Source: Acidobacteriota bacterium (GTDB lineage: Bacteria; Acidobacteriota; Vicinamibacteria; Marinacidobacterales; Marinacidobacteraceae). Taken from it: a DNA stretch of 64,000 bases. Below are positions 52,834 through 64,000 of this stretch, in pieces (position 1 is the first letter of the stretch; every line of letters starts with the position of its first letter). Made by a program: the position numbers and the translations under genes. The stretch is taken from the NCBI GenBank assembly GCA_022828085.1, contig JAJEIY010000036.1, positions 87,783-151,782 of the forward strand. Direction: 5' to 3'. The notes under the pieces are model-generated. The model worked only from the letters and a program-made list of their open reading frames with translations, was not told where the DNA came from and did no database searches.

Positions 52834-53970
52834 ATGGATCTCCCACTCTCGTTCGTGACCGAATCATTCAATCCGCCGACGGCCCGCCTGCTGGATTTCG
52901 ACAGCGTGGGGTCTCCCCGCACCCTTCGGCCGCGGCCCGTGGGGGCCGATGCGTCGGCGGAAGCCGACCTGCGGGCCGACCTGGCGTGGTTCTGGAACTC
53001 GAACGTGGACTGGGCGGACGATCAGATCGCGGTCGGCGAGAACTACACGGACCTGGTGCGGCGCGTGGTCCTCTCGCTCGGATTCCGCGAAGGGGACCGC
53101 GTCGTCCTCTGCGGCTCGGAGCCGGACGACCGGCGGGCCGCCTGGCAGGCGGCGCTCCCGGAGGGCGTGGAGGTGTCCGACTGGCGGCCGCGCCGGCTGG
53201 GCAGGGTCCTGCTCCGCGACCTCGAAGCGCTGGTCGACGAGCGGACCCGCCTCGTGCTGCTGACCAAGGCGTGTCCGGTCACGGGCTCGCTGAACGAGAT
53301 CATTCCGGTCGCGCAGCTGCTCGAGGGAACGGACGCGGTGCTCGCCACCGAGGCGAGCCACTTCATGGCGCACGGCTCGCTCGACATCCGGAACCTCCGC
53401 TGCGACGCGGTCATCGCGGACGCCGCGGAACTCTTCGGCGCCCGCGGCGCGACGCTCTGGGCTCGCCGGCTCGGCCCCGCGGCTTCGCCGAACGGGGCCG
53501 TCTCGCCGAGCATCCTCGCCGGGCTCGCCCGGGCGGTGTCCTACGCCGAACGGCTCGGTGAGGCGCCGAACGCCCCGGTGGCGCCTCCCTCCGAGCGCTT
53601 CGGACGCCGGGAACCGATGCGGAAGGGTATGCAGGGCATCCGCCAGGAGGAACGGATCCTCTCCCGCTGGATGCTGCGGGGGCTCGCGCGCATCAAGGGC
53701 GTCTCGGTCCTCGGGGAAGACGATCCCCGGCGGGCGGCGTACCGGATTCCGACGTTCACCTTCACCTGCGAAGGAGGAAGCGCTCCGGCGCTCGGCGCCG
53801 CGCTCGAGGCCGAGGGGGTGCAGGTCGCCGCCGGGGACCTGGGATGCTCGACCACGCTGGAGCAGCTTGGCCGAGATCCGGAGGGCGGCGTGCTGCGGGC
53901 GTCGCTCGGGCACTACCACACCCGGGACGACGTCGAGCGTTTCCTGCGCGCGCTGCGGTCGCTCCTGTAG
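52834..53970 (+). CDS. Class-V aminotransferase-fold protein without PLP lysine
   Basis: A 378-residue protein aligning with cysteine-desulfurase-like (SufS/NifS) enzymes. In those the stretch VDGAQ-x-x-x-HG-x-x-DV is followed by a His-Lys that binds PLP. Here it reads TEASHFMAHGSLDIRNLRCDAVIADAAELFGARGATLW: the Asp becomes Glu173, the Gln becomes His176, and the His-Lys becomes Ala-Glu199. The C-terminal domain (YRIPTFTFTCEGG, LRASLGHYHTRDDVERFL) is normal. It cannot form the usual Schiff base, so it is probably a non-catalytic partner or has another reaction. It is divergent from ygfZ, an Fe-S maintenance gene. Confidence 0.8.
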   Translation: MDLPLSFVTESFNPPTARLLDFDSVGSPRTLRPRPVGADASAEADLRADLAWFWNSNVDWADDQIAVGENYTDLVRRVVLSLGFREGDRVVLCGSEPDDRRAAWQAALPEGVEVSDWRPRRLGRVLLRDLEALVDERTRLVLLTKACPVTGSLNEIIPVAQLLEGTDAVLATEASHFMAHGSLDIRNLRCDAVIADAAELFGARGATLWARRLGPAASPNGAVSPSILAGLARAVSYAERLGEAPNAPVAPPSERFGRREPMRKGMQGIRQEERILSRWMLRGLARIKGVSVLGEDDPRRAAYRIPTFTFTCEGGSAPALGAALEAEGVQVAAGDLGCSTTLEQLGRDPEGGVLRASLGHYHTRDDVERFLRALRSLL

Positions 53971-54009
53971 TCCGGTACGGGACTTCCTGCACGCCGCCGC
54001 CGGGACGCG

Positions 54010-54015
54010 TACGAT
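54010..54015 (+). promoter_or_regulatory. Putative -10 element (TACGAT)
   Basis: GCGTACGATCG lies 21 bp before the DUF885 ATG; GGGAGG follows between it and the start. Confidence 0.25.
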
Positions 54016-54036
54016 CGGGGGTCCGGGAGGCACCCC

Positions 54037-55713
54037 ATGACCGTCCGCTTCGCGCCCATGCCTGTTGCACCGCGGCTGCTGCCGCTCCTCTTCGCCGGGA
54101 CTCTCGCCGGCTGCGGGTCCGAACCGGCCCCGCCGGCCGCCACCGAACCCGGCGCCCACGCCGACCTCGTCGCCCTGTTCGAGGAGTGGCGGGAATTCGA
54201 GCGGCCGGAGTTCCGGGAAGGCATTCCGGACTACGGCGCCGCGGCGATGGCGCGCCAGCACGCCGAGCTGCCGGCCTGGCGCGCCCGGCTGGACGCGCTC
54301 GCCCCCGGGAGCTGGCCGGTTTCCGAGCAGGTCGACTGGCACCTGCTCCGCGCGGAGATGAACGGGCTCGATTTCGACCACCGGGTGCGGCGGCCGTGGG
54401 CCCGCGATCCGGGCTTCTACGTGCAGGTCTTCGCGGCCGAGAGCGACGTTCCGGCCCACGAAGGTCCGGTGCTCCACGGGTTCATCGACCTGTGGACCTA
54501 CGACTACCCGCTCTCCGAGGCGGACGCCGCGGAACTGGCGGCGCGGATCGGAACGGTTCCCGGACTGCTGGCGCAGGCGAAGGAGAACCTCGCGGAATCG
54601 AACGCCCGGGATCTCTGGCTCGGCGGGTTCCGCTATTTCCGGAACCAGGCCGCCGACCTCACCGCCTTCGGCGAGCGGGTGGCCGGGACGAGCGCCGACC
54701 TCGACGCCGCGGTGGAGGCGGCCCACGCGGCGACCGTGGACTTCAGGGAGTTCCTCGAGGCCGAGGCCGACTCGAAGACCGGTCCCTCGGGAGTGGGCGC
54801 GGAGAACTACACCTGGGCGATGCGGCACGTGCACCTGCTGCCCTGGTCATGGGAGCAGATCGTGACCATCATGGAGCGGGAGCTGGCCCGCTCGCACTCC
54901 TCGATGCGCCTCGAGGAGAACCGGAACCGGGCGCTGCCGGAGCTGGAGCGGATCGCGTCCGCCGAGGAGTTCGACCGGCGGCTCAACGAGTCGGTGGACC
55001 GCTATATGGAGTTCCTGGTCCGCGAGGAGGTCCAGAGCATCGAGGACTACATGGATCCGGCGCTCCGGGCGGTGAACGGGACGTTCCAGCCGCTCGAGAA
55101 CCCGGACGACCTCCGGAACTTCTTCAGCGAGGTGAACTACCGCGACCCGGACGCCTTCCGGCCGCACATGCACCACTGGATCGAGCTGGCGGCGATGCGG
55201 GACGCACCCCACCTGAGCCCCGTCCGCGCGGTGCCGTCGCTGTCCAACATCTACGCGTTCCGCTCGGAGGGGCTCGCCACCGGAGTCGAGGAGATGTTCA
55301 TGCACCTCGGCCTCCTCGAAGGTTCGCCGCGGTCGCGGGAGCTCACCTGGATCATGCTCGCCCAGCGGGCGGCGCGCGCCATCAGCGGGCTGCACCTCCA
55401 CGGCGGCGGCTTCGACATGGAAGAGGCGGTCGCCTACGCGATGAAGTGGACGCCGCGCGGCTGGCTGACCGAAGGGGCCCTGGTGAGGGGCGAGCAGAGC
55501 CTCTACCTGCGCCAGCCGGGCTACGGGACGAGCTACGTGATCGGGAAGATCCAGATCGAACAGCTCCTTGCCGAGGTCGCGGTGCTGGAGGGTGAGGACT
55601 TCACGGTGAAGGACTTTTTCGATCGGTTCTACGCTGCCGGAGTCATCCCGATCACGCTGGTCCGCTGGGAGATGACGGGGGAGAAGGACCCGGTGCTGGA
55701 CCTCCGTCCCTGA
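54037..55713 (+). CDS. DUF885-family lipoprotein
   Basis: A 558-residue protein with GGGAGG about 6 bp before the ATG and a lipobox LFAGTLAGC (18-26). Mature sequence is alpha-helical and fits DUF885: WPVSEQVDWHLLRAEMNGLDFDHRVRRPWARDP near 86-118, ENYTWAMRHVHLLPWSWEQI near 254-273, RSEGLATGVEEMFMHLGLLEG near 409-429, and the end VKDFFDRFYAAGVIPITLVRWEM. The EGLATGVEE segment resembles the metal-binding Glu region of zinc-dependent M32-like helical peptidases. Family function is unproven. An exported hydrolase is a reasonable guess. Confidence 0.8.
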   Translation: MTVRFAPMPVAPRLLPLLFAGTLAGCGSEPAPPAATEPGAHADLVALFEEWREFERPEFREGIPDYGAAAMARQHAELPAWRARLDALAPGSWPVSEQVDWHLLRAEMNGLDFDHRVRRPWARDPGFYVQVFAAESDVPAHEGPVLHGFIDLWTYDYPLSEADAAELAARIGTVPGLLAQAKENLAESNARDLWLGGFRYFRNQAADLTAFGERVAGTSADLDAAVEAAHAATVDFREFLEAEADSKTGPSGVGAENYTWAMRHVHLLPWSWEQIVTIMERELARSHSSMRLEENRNRALPELERIASAEEFDRRLNESVDRYMEFLVREEVQSIEDYMDPALRAVNGTFQPLENPDDLRNFFSEVNYRDPDAFRPHMHHWIELAAMRDAPHLSPVRAVPSLSNIYAFRSEGLATGVEEMFMHLGLLEGSPRSRELTWIMLAQRAARAISGLHLHGGGFDMEEAVAYAMKWTPRGWLTEGALVRGEQSLYLRQPGYGTSYVIGKIQIEQLLAEVAVLEGEDFTVKDFFDRFYAAGVIPITLVRWEMTGEKDPVLDLRP

Positions 55714-55750
55714 CGTCCGGCGACGCAGGCTGGCATACTCCGCCGCCGGC

Positions 55751-56869
55751 ATGAACGAACGCCGCACCGCGCTCTCCGCCGCGCTCGTGCTGTCGCTGGC
55801 GGTCCCGGCCGCCGCTTCGAGCGAGCCATTCCGCCTCGGAACCTTCGAACACCGGGGCGAGGCGTTCCTCGGGATCGTCCTCCGCGACGCTTACGCGGTG
55901 GAGCTTTCCGGGGCGAACGCTTCGCTGGAACGGCACAACCGGCTGTGGGTGACGCTCCCCATGCCCGAAGACATGAAGGAGCTGGCGGGACGCTGGCATC
56001 TCGGCATGCGCGACCGGGTCCACGCGATCGTGGACCAGGTGGCGCCGCTCCTCGACCAGTCCGCGGACGAGCGCCCGCTGTGGATTCACGACCTCGAGGG
56101 GCTCCACGTCTTCCCGCCGGTGCGCCCGGGCATCATCCTGGCGACCGCGCTCAACTACCCGGCGCACGGGGTGGAGATGACCACCGGGGCGCCGGCGGCG
56201 ATGTCGGACGCGTCGGCGCTCGACGACCAGCAGGTCTCCATGGACCACTTCTGGCAGCGCGAGCCGGGAGACCGGCGTCAGAACCCGTACCTCTTCATGA
56301 AGCCGGGCAGCATCGCCATCGGTCACGGCGAGCCGATCCTGATGAAGCCCGAGCGGGAGATGGTGGACTGGGAGTGCGAGCTGGCGGTGGTGATCGGCCG
56401 TCCGGCGAGCGACGTCGAGGCGGAAGACGCCGGCGCCCACGTCTTCGGCTACACCATGATGAACGACGTGGGCGACCGCGAGGGCCGGGGCGACGACCGC
56501 TACGGATCCGACTGGCTGGTCTGGAAGTCCACCGAGACGTTCGCGCCGCTCGGCCCCTTCATCACCCCGGCGGAGTTCGTGCCCGACCCCCACGACCTGG
56601 ACATCCGCTTCACGCTCTCCGGCGAGGTGATGCAGGACGCCAACACCGGCATCATGGAGCACAAGATCCCCGAACTCATCCAGTTCGCCTCCCACAACCT
56701 GATCCTCCGGCCGGGCGACGTGATCGCCACCGGGACCCCGGACGGGGTGGGCTACGCCCGCACCCCGCCCATCTTCATGAAGCCCGGCGACACCGCCGCC
56801 TGCTGGGCCGAGGGCATCGGAACCCTCGTGAACCCGGTGCGCGAGTGGGCGGACGCGCCCCGACCGTGA
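55751..56869 (+). CDS. Exported fumarylacetoacetate-hydrolase-family protein
   Basis: A 372-residue protein. It starts with a signal peptide (MNERRTALSAALVLSLAVPAAASS), unusual for this mostly cytoplasmic family. The FAH fold is otherwise complete: RPGIILATALNYPAHG, NPYLFMKPGSIAIGHGEPI, the metal-binding DWECELAVVIGRPASDVEAEDA, FGYTMMNDVGDR, and LRPGDVIATGTPDGVGYAR. An insert (ASALDDQQVSMDHFWQREPGDRR) separates the first two motifs. It lies 37 bp after the DUF885 gene in the same direction. The reaction is likely C-C bond hydrolysis or decarboxylation of a keto-acid, in the periplasm. Confidence 0.88.
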   Translation: MNERRTALSAALVLSLAVPAAASSEPFRLGTFEHRGEAFLGIVLRDAYAVELSGANASLERHNRLWVTLPMPEDMKELAGRWHLGMRDRVHAIVDQVAPLLDQSADERPLWIHDLEGLHVFPPVRPGIILATALNYPAHGVEMTTGAPAAMSDASALDDQQVSMDHFWQREPGDRRQNPYLFMKPGSIAIGHGEPILMKPEREMVDWECELAVVIGRPASDVEAEDAGAHVFGYTMMNDVGDREGRGDDRYGSDWLVWKSTETFAPLGPFITPAEFVPDPHDLDIRFTLSGEVMQDANTGIMEHKIPELIQFASHNLILRPGDVIATGTPDGVGYARTPPIFMKPGDTAACWAEGIGTLVNPVREWADAPRP

Positions 56870-57131
56870 GAAACGCCCGTGCGCGCGTCCTCCTACGCAC
56901 CCCACCCGTCATGAAAAAGGCGGAAACGGCTTGGAACGCCGGTCTCCGACCGGCACGCGGCCCGAAGGACCGCAGGCGACGTGGCGCTGTTTGCCCCCAC
57001 GGGGCGCCGGGACAAGCACCTGCCCCCTGTTCCGGTCGGCTCCGAGAGAGAGAAACATCCCGCGGGTCGGCGTCACGACGTGCGCGGTGCGGAGCACCGC
57101 GTGTGCCGGTCGGAGACCGGCGTTCCAAGCC
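56870..57131 (+). repeat. Copy B of the ~270-bp element bounded by two-hairpin repeats
   Basis: GAGAAACGCCCGTGCG at the start, then GGCGGAAACGGCTTGGAA and hairpin GCCGGTC/GACCGGC (56938-56954), an interior of about 120 bp, and the inverted unit with CGCGGTGC/GCACCGCG and GCCGGTC/GACCGGC ending in TTCCAAGCC (57131). It is homologous, in opposite orientation, to 25764-26030. It begins right after the FAH stop. It fills most of the 343-bp gap to the DUF819 gene; no gene is convincing in it. Confidence 0.75.
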
Positions 57132-57212
57132 GGCGGCGCCATCACGGCGTTTGACCGACCCACCGGACTGCATTCCCACAGCAACTGGCCCGCTGACCGA
57201 CAGGGAGCGCCC

Positions 57213-58346
57213 GTGATCCAGGATCCCTTCGGCATCTTCCTGGCCCTTGCGGCGACGGTCTTCCTCGCCGTGTGGCTCGAGAAGCGCTACCGCTTCTTCC
57301 GCGCCATGAGCGCGGGCCTGATGTGCCTCGTCTTCGGGATGATCCTGTCGAACTCGGGACTCCTGCCGGGGGACGCCGAGGCCTACTACCAGCTCGGCAA
57401 CATCTGGGTGAACGCCGCGATCGTGCTGGTGCTCCTCAACGTGGACCTCCGCAGCCTCCTGGCCGCGGGAAAGCCCATGCTCGGCGCGTTCGGCATTGGC
57501 GCCGCCGGGACCATGCTGGGGACGGCGATCGCCACCTTTCTGCTCGCCGGCGCCATCGGCCCCGAGACCTGGAAGCTCACCGGGCAGTTCACCGGCACCT
57601 ACATCGGCGGCGGGGCGAACTTCTACGCGCTCGCCAGCGCCTTCGGGACCGATCCGAACATCATGTCGGGGGCGGTTGCCGCCGACGTGATCGTGACCGC
57701 CTGCTGGCTCGCCACCTGCCTCATCATTCCGGCGCTCCTCTACGGGGGGAAGGGGCTCAGCCCGGTCCGGAAAGGCGACGCCCCCATGACGCTCGAGCAG
57801 CGGCTCAAGGAAAGCGGCGAGAGCCTCCGGATGATGGACTTCTTCGGGCTCGCCGCGATCACCCTCGGCGCGATGATGGCGGCCCCGCTGCTGTCCGCCG
57901 CGGTGCCGGCGGTTCCGGCGGTGCTCTGGCTCACCACCATCGCCCTCGTTCTCGGCCACACGCCGGCCGTCCGGAGGCTCCGGGGAGCCCCCGTGCTGGG
58001 AAACTCGCTCCTCTACCTGTTCCTCGCCGGGAACGGCGCCCAGTCGCTGGTTTCGGAGATGCTCGCCTACGGGCCGTCGCTCTTCCTCTACGCGCTGATC
58101 ACGGTCGGGGTCCACGGGCTCGTGATCTTCGGCATCGGCCGGCTGCTCCGGTTCGACGCGGGAACGCTGGTGGTGGCGTCCCAGGCGAACATCGGCGGCG
58201 CCGCCTCGGCGGTGGCGATCGCCACCGCCCGCGGCTACGGCGACAAGCTGCTCCCGGGCATCGTGGTGGCGCTCGGCGGCTACGCGTTCGGGAACTACCT
58301 CGGGTTCGGGATGGGGACCCTGGCGCGGACGCTGCTCGGGGGATGA
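57213..58346 (+). CDS. DUF819-family membrane protein, first tandem copy
   Basis: A 377-residue polytopic protein. The GTG at 57213 has GGGAG 6 bp upstream; the open frame extends further up but into the repeat element. About ten hydrophobic segments are visible (for example FGIFLALAATVFLAVWL, MSAGLMCLVFGMILSNSG, AAIVLVLLNVDL). The family-typical GQFTGTYIGGGANFYALASAF lies near 126-146 and SQANIGGAASAVAIATARG near 325-343. YjcL-like DUF819 proteins are of unknown function, perhaps transporters. It is the upstream half of a tandem pair. Confidence 0.85.
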   Translation: MIQDPFGIFLALAATVFLAVWLEKRYRFFRAMSAGLMCLVFGMILSNSGLLPGDAEAYYQLGNIWVNAAIVLVLLNVDLRSLLAAGKPMLGAFGIGAAGTMLGTAIATFLLAGAIGPETWKLTGQFTGTYIGGGANFYALASAFGTDPNIMSGAVAADVIVTACWLATCLIIPALLYGGKGLSPVRKGDAPMTLEQRLKESGESLRMMDFFGLAAITLGAMMAAPLLSAAVPAVPAVLWLTTIALVLGHTPAVRRLRGAPVLGNSLLYLFLAGNGAQSLVSEMLAYGPSLFLYALITVGVHGLVIFGIGRLLRFDAGTLVVASQANIGGAASAVAIATARGYGDKLLPGIVVALGGYAFGNYLGFGMGTLARTLLGG

Positions 58347-58359
58347 GAAAGGGCTCCTC

Positions 58360-59493
58360 TTGATCCAGGACCCCTTCGGGATCTTCCTGGCGCTCGCTGC
58401 GTCGGTGTTCCTCGCCGTCTGGCTGGAGCGCAACTACCGCTTCTTCCGGTCGCTGAGCGCGGGGCTGCTGTGCCTCCTGTTCGGGATGGTGCTCTCCAAC
58501 ACCGGCCTTTTGGTTGGAGAGGCGGAGAGCTACGAGCAGATCTCGAACATCTGGATCAACGCCGCGATCGTGCTCGTGCTCCTGAACGTGGATCTGCGCG
58601 CCGTCCTGAAGGCCGGGAAGGCGATGCTCACCGCGTTCGGGCTCGGGGCGCTCGGGACCATGCTGGGGACCTTCCTCGCGACGGTCCTGCTCGCCGACGC
58701 GCTCGGTCCGGGGGCGTGGAAGCTAACCGGCCAGTTCACCGGGACCTACATCGGGGGCAGCGCCAACTTCTACGCGCTCGCCGCGGCCTTCGAGACGGAT
58801 CCGAACCTCATGTCGGGGGCGCTCGCCGCCGACGTGATCGTGACCAGCATCTGGCTCGCCGCCTGCATCGCGATTCCGGCGCTGCTGCGGGGAGGCAGAG
58901 ATCTCGATCCGCCCGGTCCGCGCGAGGGGCCCCTGACGCTCGAACAGCGGCTCAACGAGAGCGGCGAGAGCCTGCGGATGCTCGATTTCTTCGGGCTGGC
59001 GGCGATCACGCTCGGAACCATGGTCGCGTCGCGCCTGATCGCGGCGGTGTGGCCCGTCGTCCCGTCGGTCCTCTGGCTGACGACCATCGCCCTGATCCTC
59101 GGCCATGTCGGCCCGGTGCGGAAGCTCCGGGGGGCGCCGGTGCTCGGGAACTCGCTCCTCTACCTGTTCCTCGCCGCGAACGGGGCCCGGTCCCTGGTCT
59201 CCGAGATGTTCGCCGCCGGCGCGGTGCTGTTCTGGTTCGCGGCCCTCATCGTCGCCGTTCACGGACTCGTGATCTTCGGGGTGGGACGGCTGCTCCGGAT
59301 CGACGCCGGGACCCTCTCGGTGGCGTCCCAGGCGAACATCGGCGGCGCCGCCTCGGCGGTGGCGATCGCCTCCGCCCGCGGCTACGCGGTCCAGATGCTC
59401 CCGGGCATCGCGGTGGCGCTCGCCGGCTACGCGGTGGGGAACTACTTCGGGTTCGGGATGGGGGTGCTCGCGCGGTCGCTGCTCGGGGGCTAG
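58360..59493 (+). CDS. DUF819-family membrane protein, second tandem copy
   Basis: Also 377 residues and alignable without gaps to the first copy from MIQDPFGIFLALAA to the GG end, so it is a tandem duplication. The start is a TTG, 13 bp after the first copy's stop, with AAAGGG upstream. Substitutions are spread through the membrane segments, while GQFTGTYIGG and SQANIGGAASAVAIA are kept. The stop shares CTAG with the convergent methyltransferase. The pair may form a heterodimer. Confidence 0.85.
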   Translation: MIQDPFGIFLALAASVFLAVWLERNYRFFRSLSAGLLCLLFGMVLSNTGLLVGEAESYEQISNIWINAAIVLVLLNVDLRAVLKAGKAMLTAFGLGALGTMLGTFLATVLLADALGPGAWKLTGQFTGTYIGGSANFYALAAAFETDPNLMSGALAADVIVTSIWLAACIAIPALLRGGRDLDPPGPREGPLTLEQRLNESGESLRMLDFFGLAAITLGTMVASRLIAAVWPVVPSVLWLTTIALILGHVGPVRKLRGAPVLGNSLLYLFLAANGARSLVSEMFAAGAVLFWFAALIVAVHGLVIFGVGRLLRIDAGTLSVASQANIGGAASAVAIASARGYAVQMLPGIAVALAGYAVGNYFGFGMGVLARSLLGG

Positions 59494-60176
59494 CCGGCGA
59501 CCGGACGTTTCCCCACCGCGACGACCATCGGCCCGTCGCTCCACACGGCGCCCACCTCGAATCCGGCGGCGCGCATTGCCGCGGCTTCCACCTCCCGTGG
59601 GAAGTAGGTGTCCTCTTCCTGCCATTCGGCGAAGTGCCGGTAGGCGCGTTCTTCCGGAATGCCGCACGACCCGAGGTGGGCGGCCCAGGCGCGCCACACG
59701 GGCTCCCGGGCTTCGGGCTCCGCCGGCATCGTGGCGTCCGCGTTCACGAAGACGCCGCCCGGGCGGAGACACTCGTGAATCCGGGCGAAGAGCCGCCGCT
59801 TTTCGTCCATCGTGGGGACGTGGTGGAGGGCGAGCGAAGCGGCGACCGCGTCGGCGTCCGGGAGGGGGTCGTCGAAGGAAGCTTCGCGGAAGTCCGCGCG
59901 GCCCGGGTACGCGTCGAGGCGTTCCCGCGCCACCGCCAGCATGTCGGGGTCCACGTCGACGAGCTCGACCGTCGCGCCCGGCGCCGCGAGCAGGATGGCC
60001 TCGGCCAGGGCGCCGGTGCCGCCCCCGAGGTCGAGGACATGACGTGGTTCGACGCTCGCGATCTCGCACGCCGCGACGCGGAGCATCGTCTCGTAACCGG
60101 GGATGAACCTCCGGATGGCCTCGTCGTAGGCGTCGACCTCGACGCGGAGGTGACGGCTGACGGAGTGGCGACCCAT
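59490..60176 (-). CDS. Class I SAM-dependent methyltransferase
   Basis: A 228-residue protein. Motif I is HVLDLGGGTGALAEAIL (about 46-62), motif II VELVDVDPDMLAVARERL, and motif III with the acidic loop PDADAVAASLALHHVP, followed by ECLRPGGVFVNADA. An aromatic segment WRAWAAHLGSCGIPEERAYRHFAEWQEEDTYFP forms the lid. The substrate is unknown; small-molecule O- or N-methylation is likely. It is convergent with the DUF819 pair and preceded by repeat units. Confidence 0.88.
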   Translation of the reverse strand: MGRHSVSRHLRVEVDAYDEAIRRFIPGYETMLRVAACEIASVEPRHVLDLGGGTGALAEAILLAAPGATVELVDVDPDMLAVARERLDAYPGRADFREASFDDPLPDADAVAASLALHHVPTMDEKRRLFARIHECLRPGGVFVNADATMPAEPEAREPVWRAWAAHLGSCGIPEERAYRHFAEWQEEDTYFPREVEAAAMRAAGFEVGAVWSDGPMVVAVGKRPVAG

Positions 60177-60251
60177 GCCGGCCGATTCTCGCAGCAGCGC
60201 CCGCCCGAGGAGGTCGCAACTCCGACTCTCGCGATCAGTGGGACGCGAATG

Positions 60252-60384
60252 TCGCGGCCCTTTCGGCCGCGATGCCGGCCGGAGGCCGGCGCTCCAAGCC
60301 GGAGACGCCGTGGGGCCGACGGGCGTTACGACGTGCGCGGCGCGGAGCGCCGCGCGTGCCGGTCGGAGACCGGCGTTCCAAGCC
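60252..60384 (-). repeat. Two-hairpin dispersed repeat, two units in tandem
   Basis: Unit 1: TCGCGGCC/GGCCGCGA (60252-60259 with 60265-60272) then GCCGGCC, loop GGA, GGCCGGC (60274-60290) and GCTCCAAGCC. Unit 2: GCGCGGCGC/GCGCCGCGC (60335-60343 with 60347-60355) then GCCGGTC, loop GGA, GACCGGC (60358-60374) and GTTCCAAGCC. Both read on the minus strand. They fill most of the 250-bp gap between the methyltransferase and the beta-galactosidase. Confidence 0.8.
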
Positions 60385-60426
60385 GTCGCGCCGCAATGCG
60401 GATCTGGAGTCTTGCGGTTCCTTCCC

Positions 60427-64000
<3,574 letters not shown>

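Overview
The window is one GC-rich (roughly 70% by eye), gene-dense bacterial chromosome segment. It best fits an Acidobacteriota genome. The main clue is a VWFA-related protein of the acidobacterial type (24291-25178) paired with a TPR gene, the pair occurring twice. Many exported or lipoprotein hydrolases, GTG/TTG starts and ATGA/GTGA overlaps are also present. This assignment is an inference from protein families; no rRNA or tRNA is visible. Both edges cut genes: an unidentified protein at the left and a GH2 beta-galactosidase at the right.

Layout. 1-2.5 kb: tail of an unknown protein, a stand-alone RibD-type reductase and a zinc-less BchC-like MDR dehydrogenase. 2.5-6 kb: polyphosphate kinase 1, divergent from an SDR and a YbaK-type tRNA deacylase. 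6.2-8.5 kb: an exported heavy-metal-binding-domain protein coupled to an exported cytochrome-c-type protein. 8.6-12.8 kb: an accessory patch with an orphan AbrB/VapB antitoxin tail-to-tail with a single-HKD PLD nuclease, an exported TPR protein and a HigBA toxin-antitoxin pair. 13-21.7 kb: a complete MoxR-DUF58-Bat operon (eight genes) whose products should form a membrane and periplasmic VWA/TPR complex with an AAA+ chaperone. 21.7-31.7 kb: an M20 amidase, two TPR-VWA gene pairs, OsmC, a ketoacyl synthase, an M19-like dipeptidase and a PA0069-type radical SAM protein.

31.7-41.8 kb: M48 protease, P1/DmpA peptidase, and a minus-strand operon (LVIVD beta-propeller, small membrane protein, QueG/Rdh-like Fe-S protein, M81/MlrC lipoprotein), followed by a large double-VWA membrane protein. 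41.9-43.2 kb: an IS graveyard with IS3 orfA and an oppositely oriented orfB fragment. 43.2-50 kb: pyrimidine-dimer glycosylase, an M23-PQQ propeller-DUF1028 operon and a lipoprotein with two fused erythromycin-esterase domains. 50-56.9 kb: RmuC, a self-regulating RHH protein, YgfZ divergent from a cysteine-desulfurase-like protein lacking its PLP lysine, a DUF885 lipoprotein and an exported FAH-family protein. 57-60.2 kb: tandem DUF819 membrane proteins and a methyltransferase. 60.4-64 kb: the beta-galactosidase.

The most unusual non-coding signal is a dispersed repeat in five intergenic places. Each unit is a conserved GCTTGGA-type box followed by two adjacent hairpins whose stems vary by compensatory changes. 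Two copies lie inside a longer element of about 270 bp, present at 25.76-26.03 kb and, inverted, at 56.87-57.13 kb. The most unusual proteins are the fused erythromycin esterase (second domain His to Tyr) and the PLP-less class-V aminotransferase next to YgfZ.
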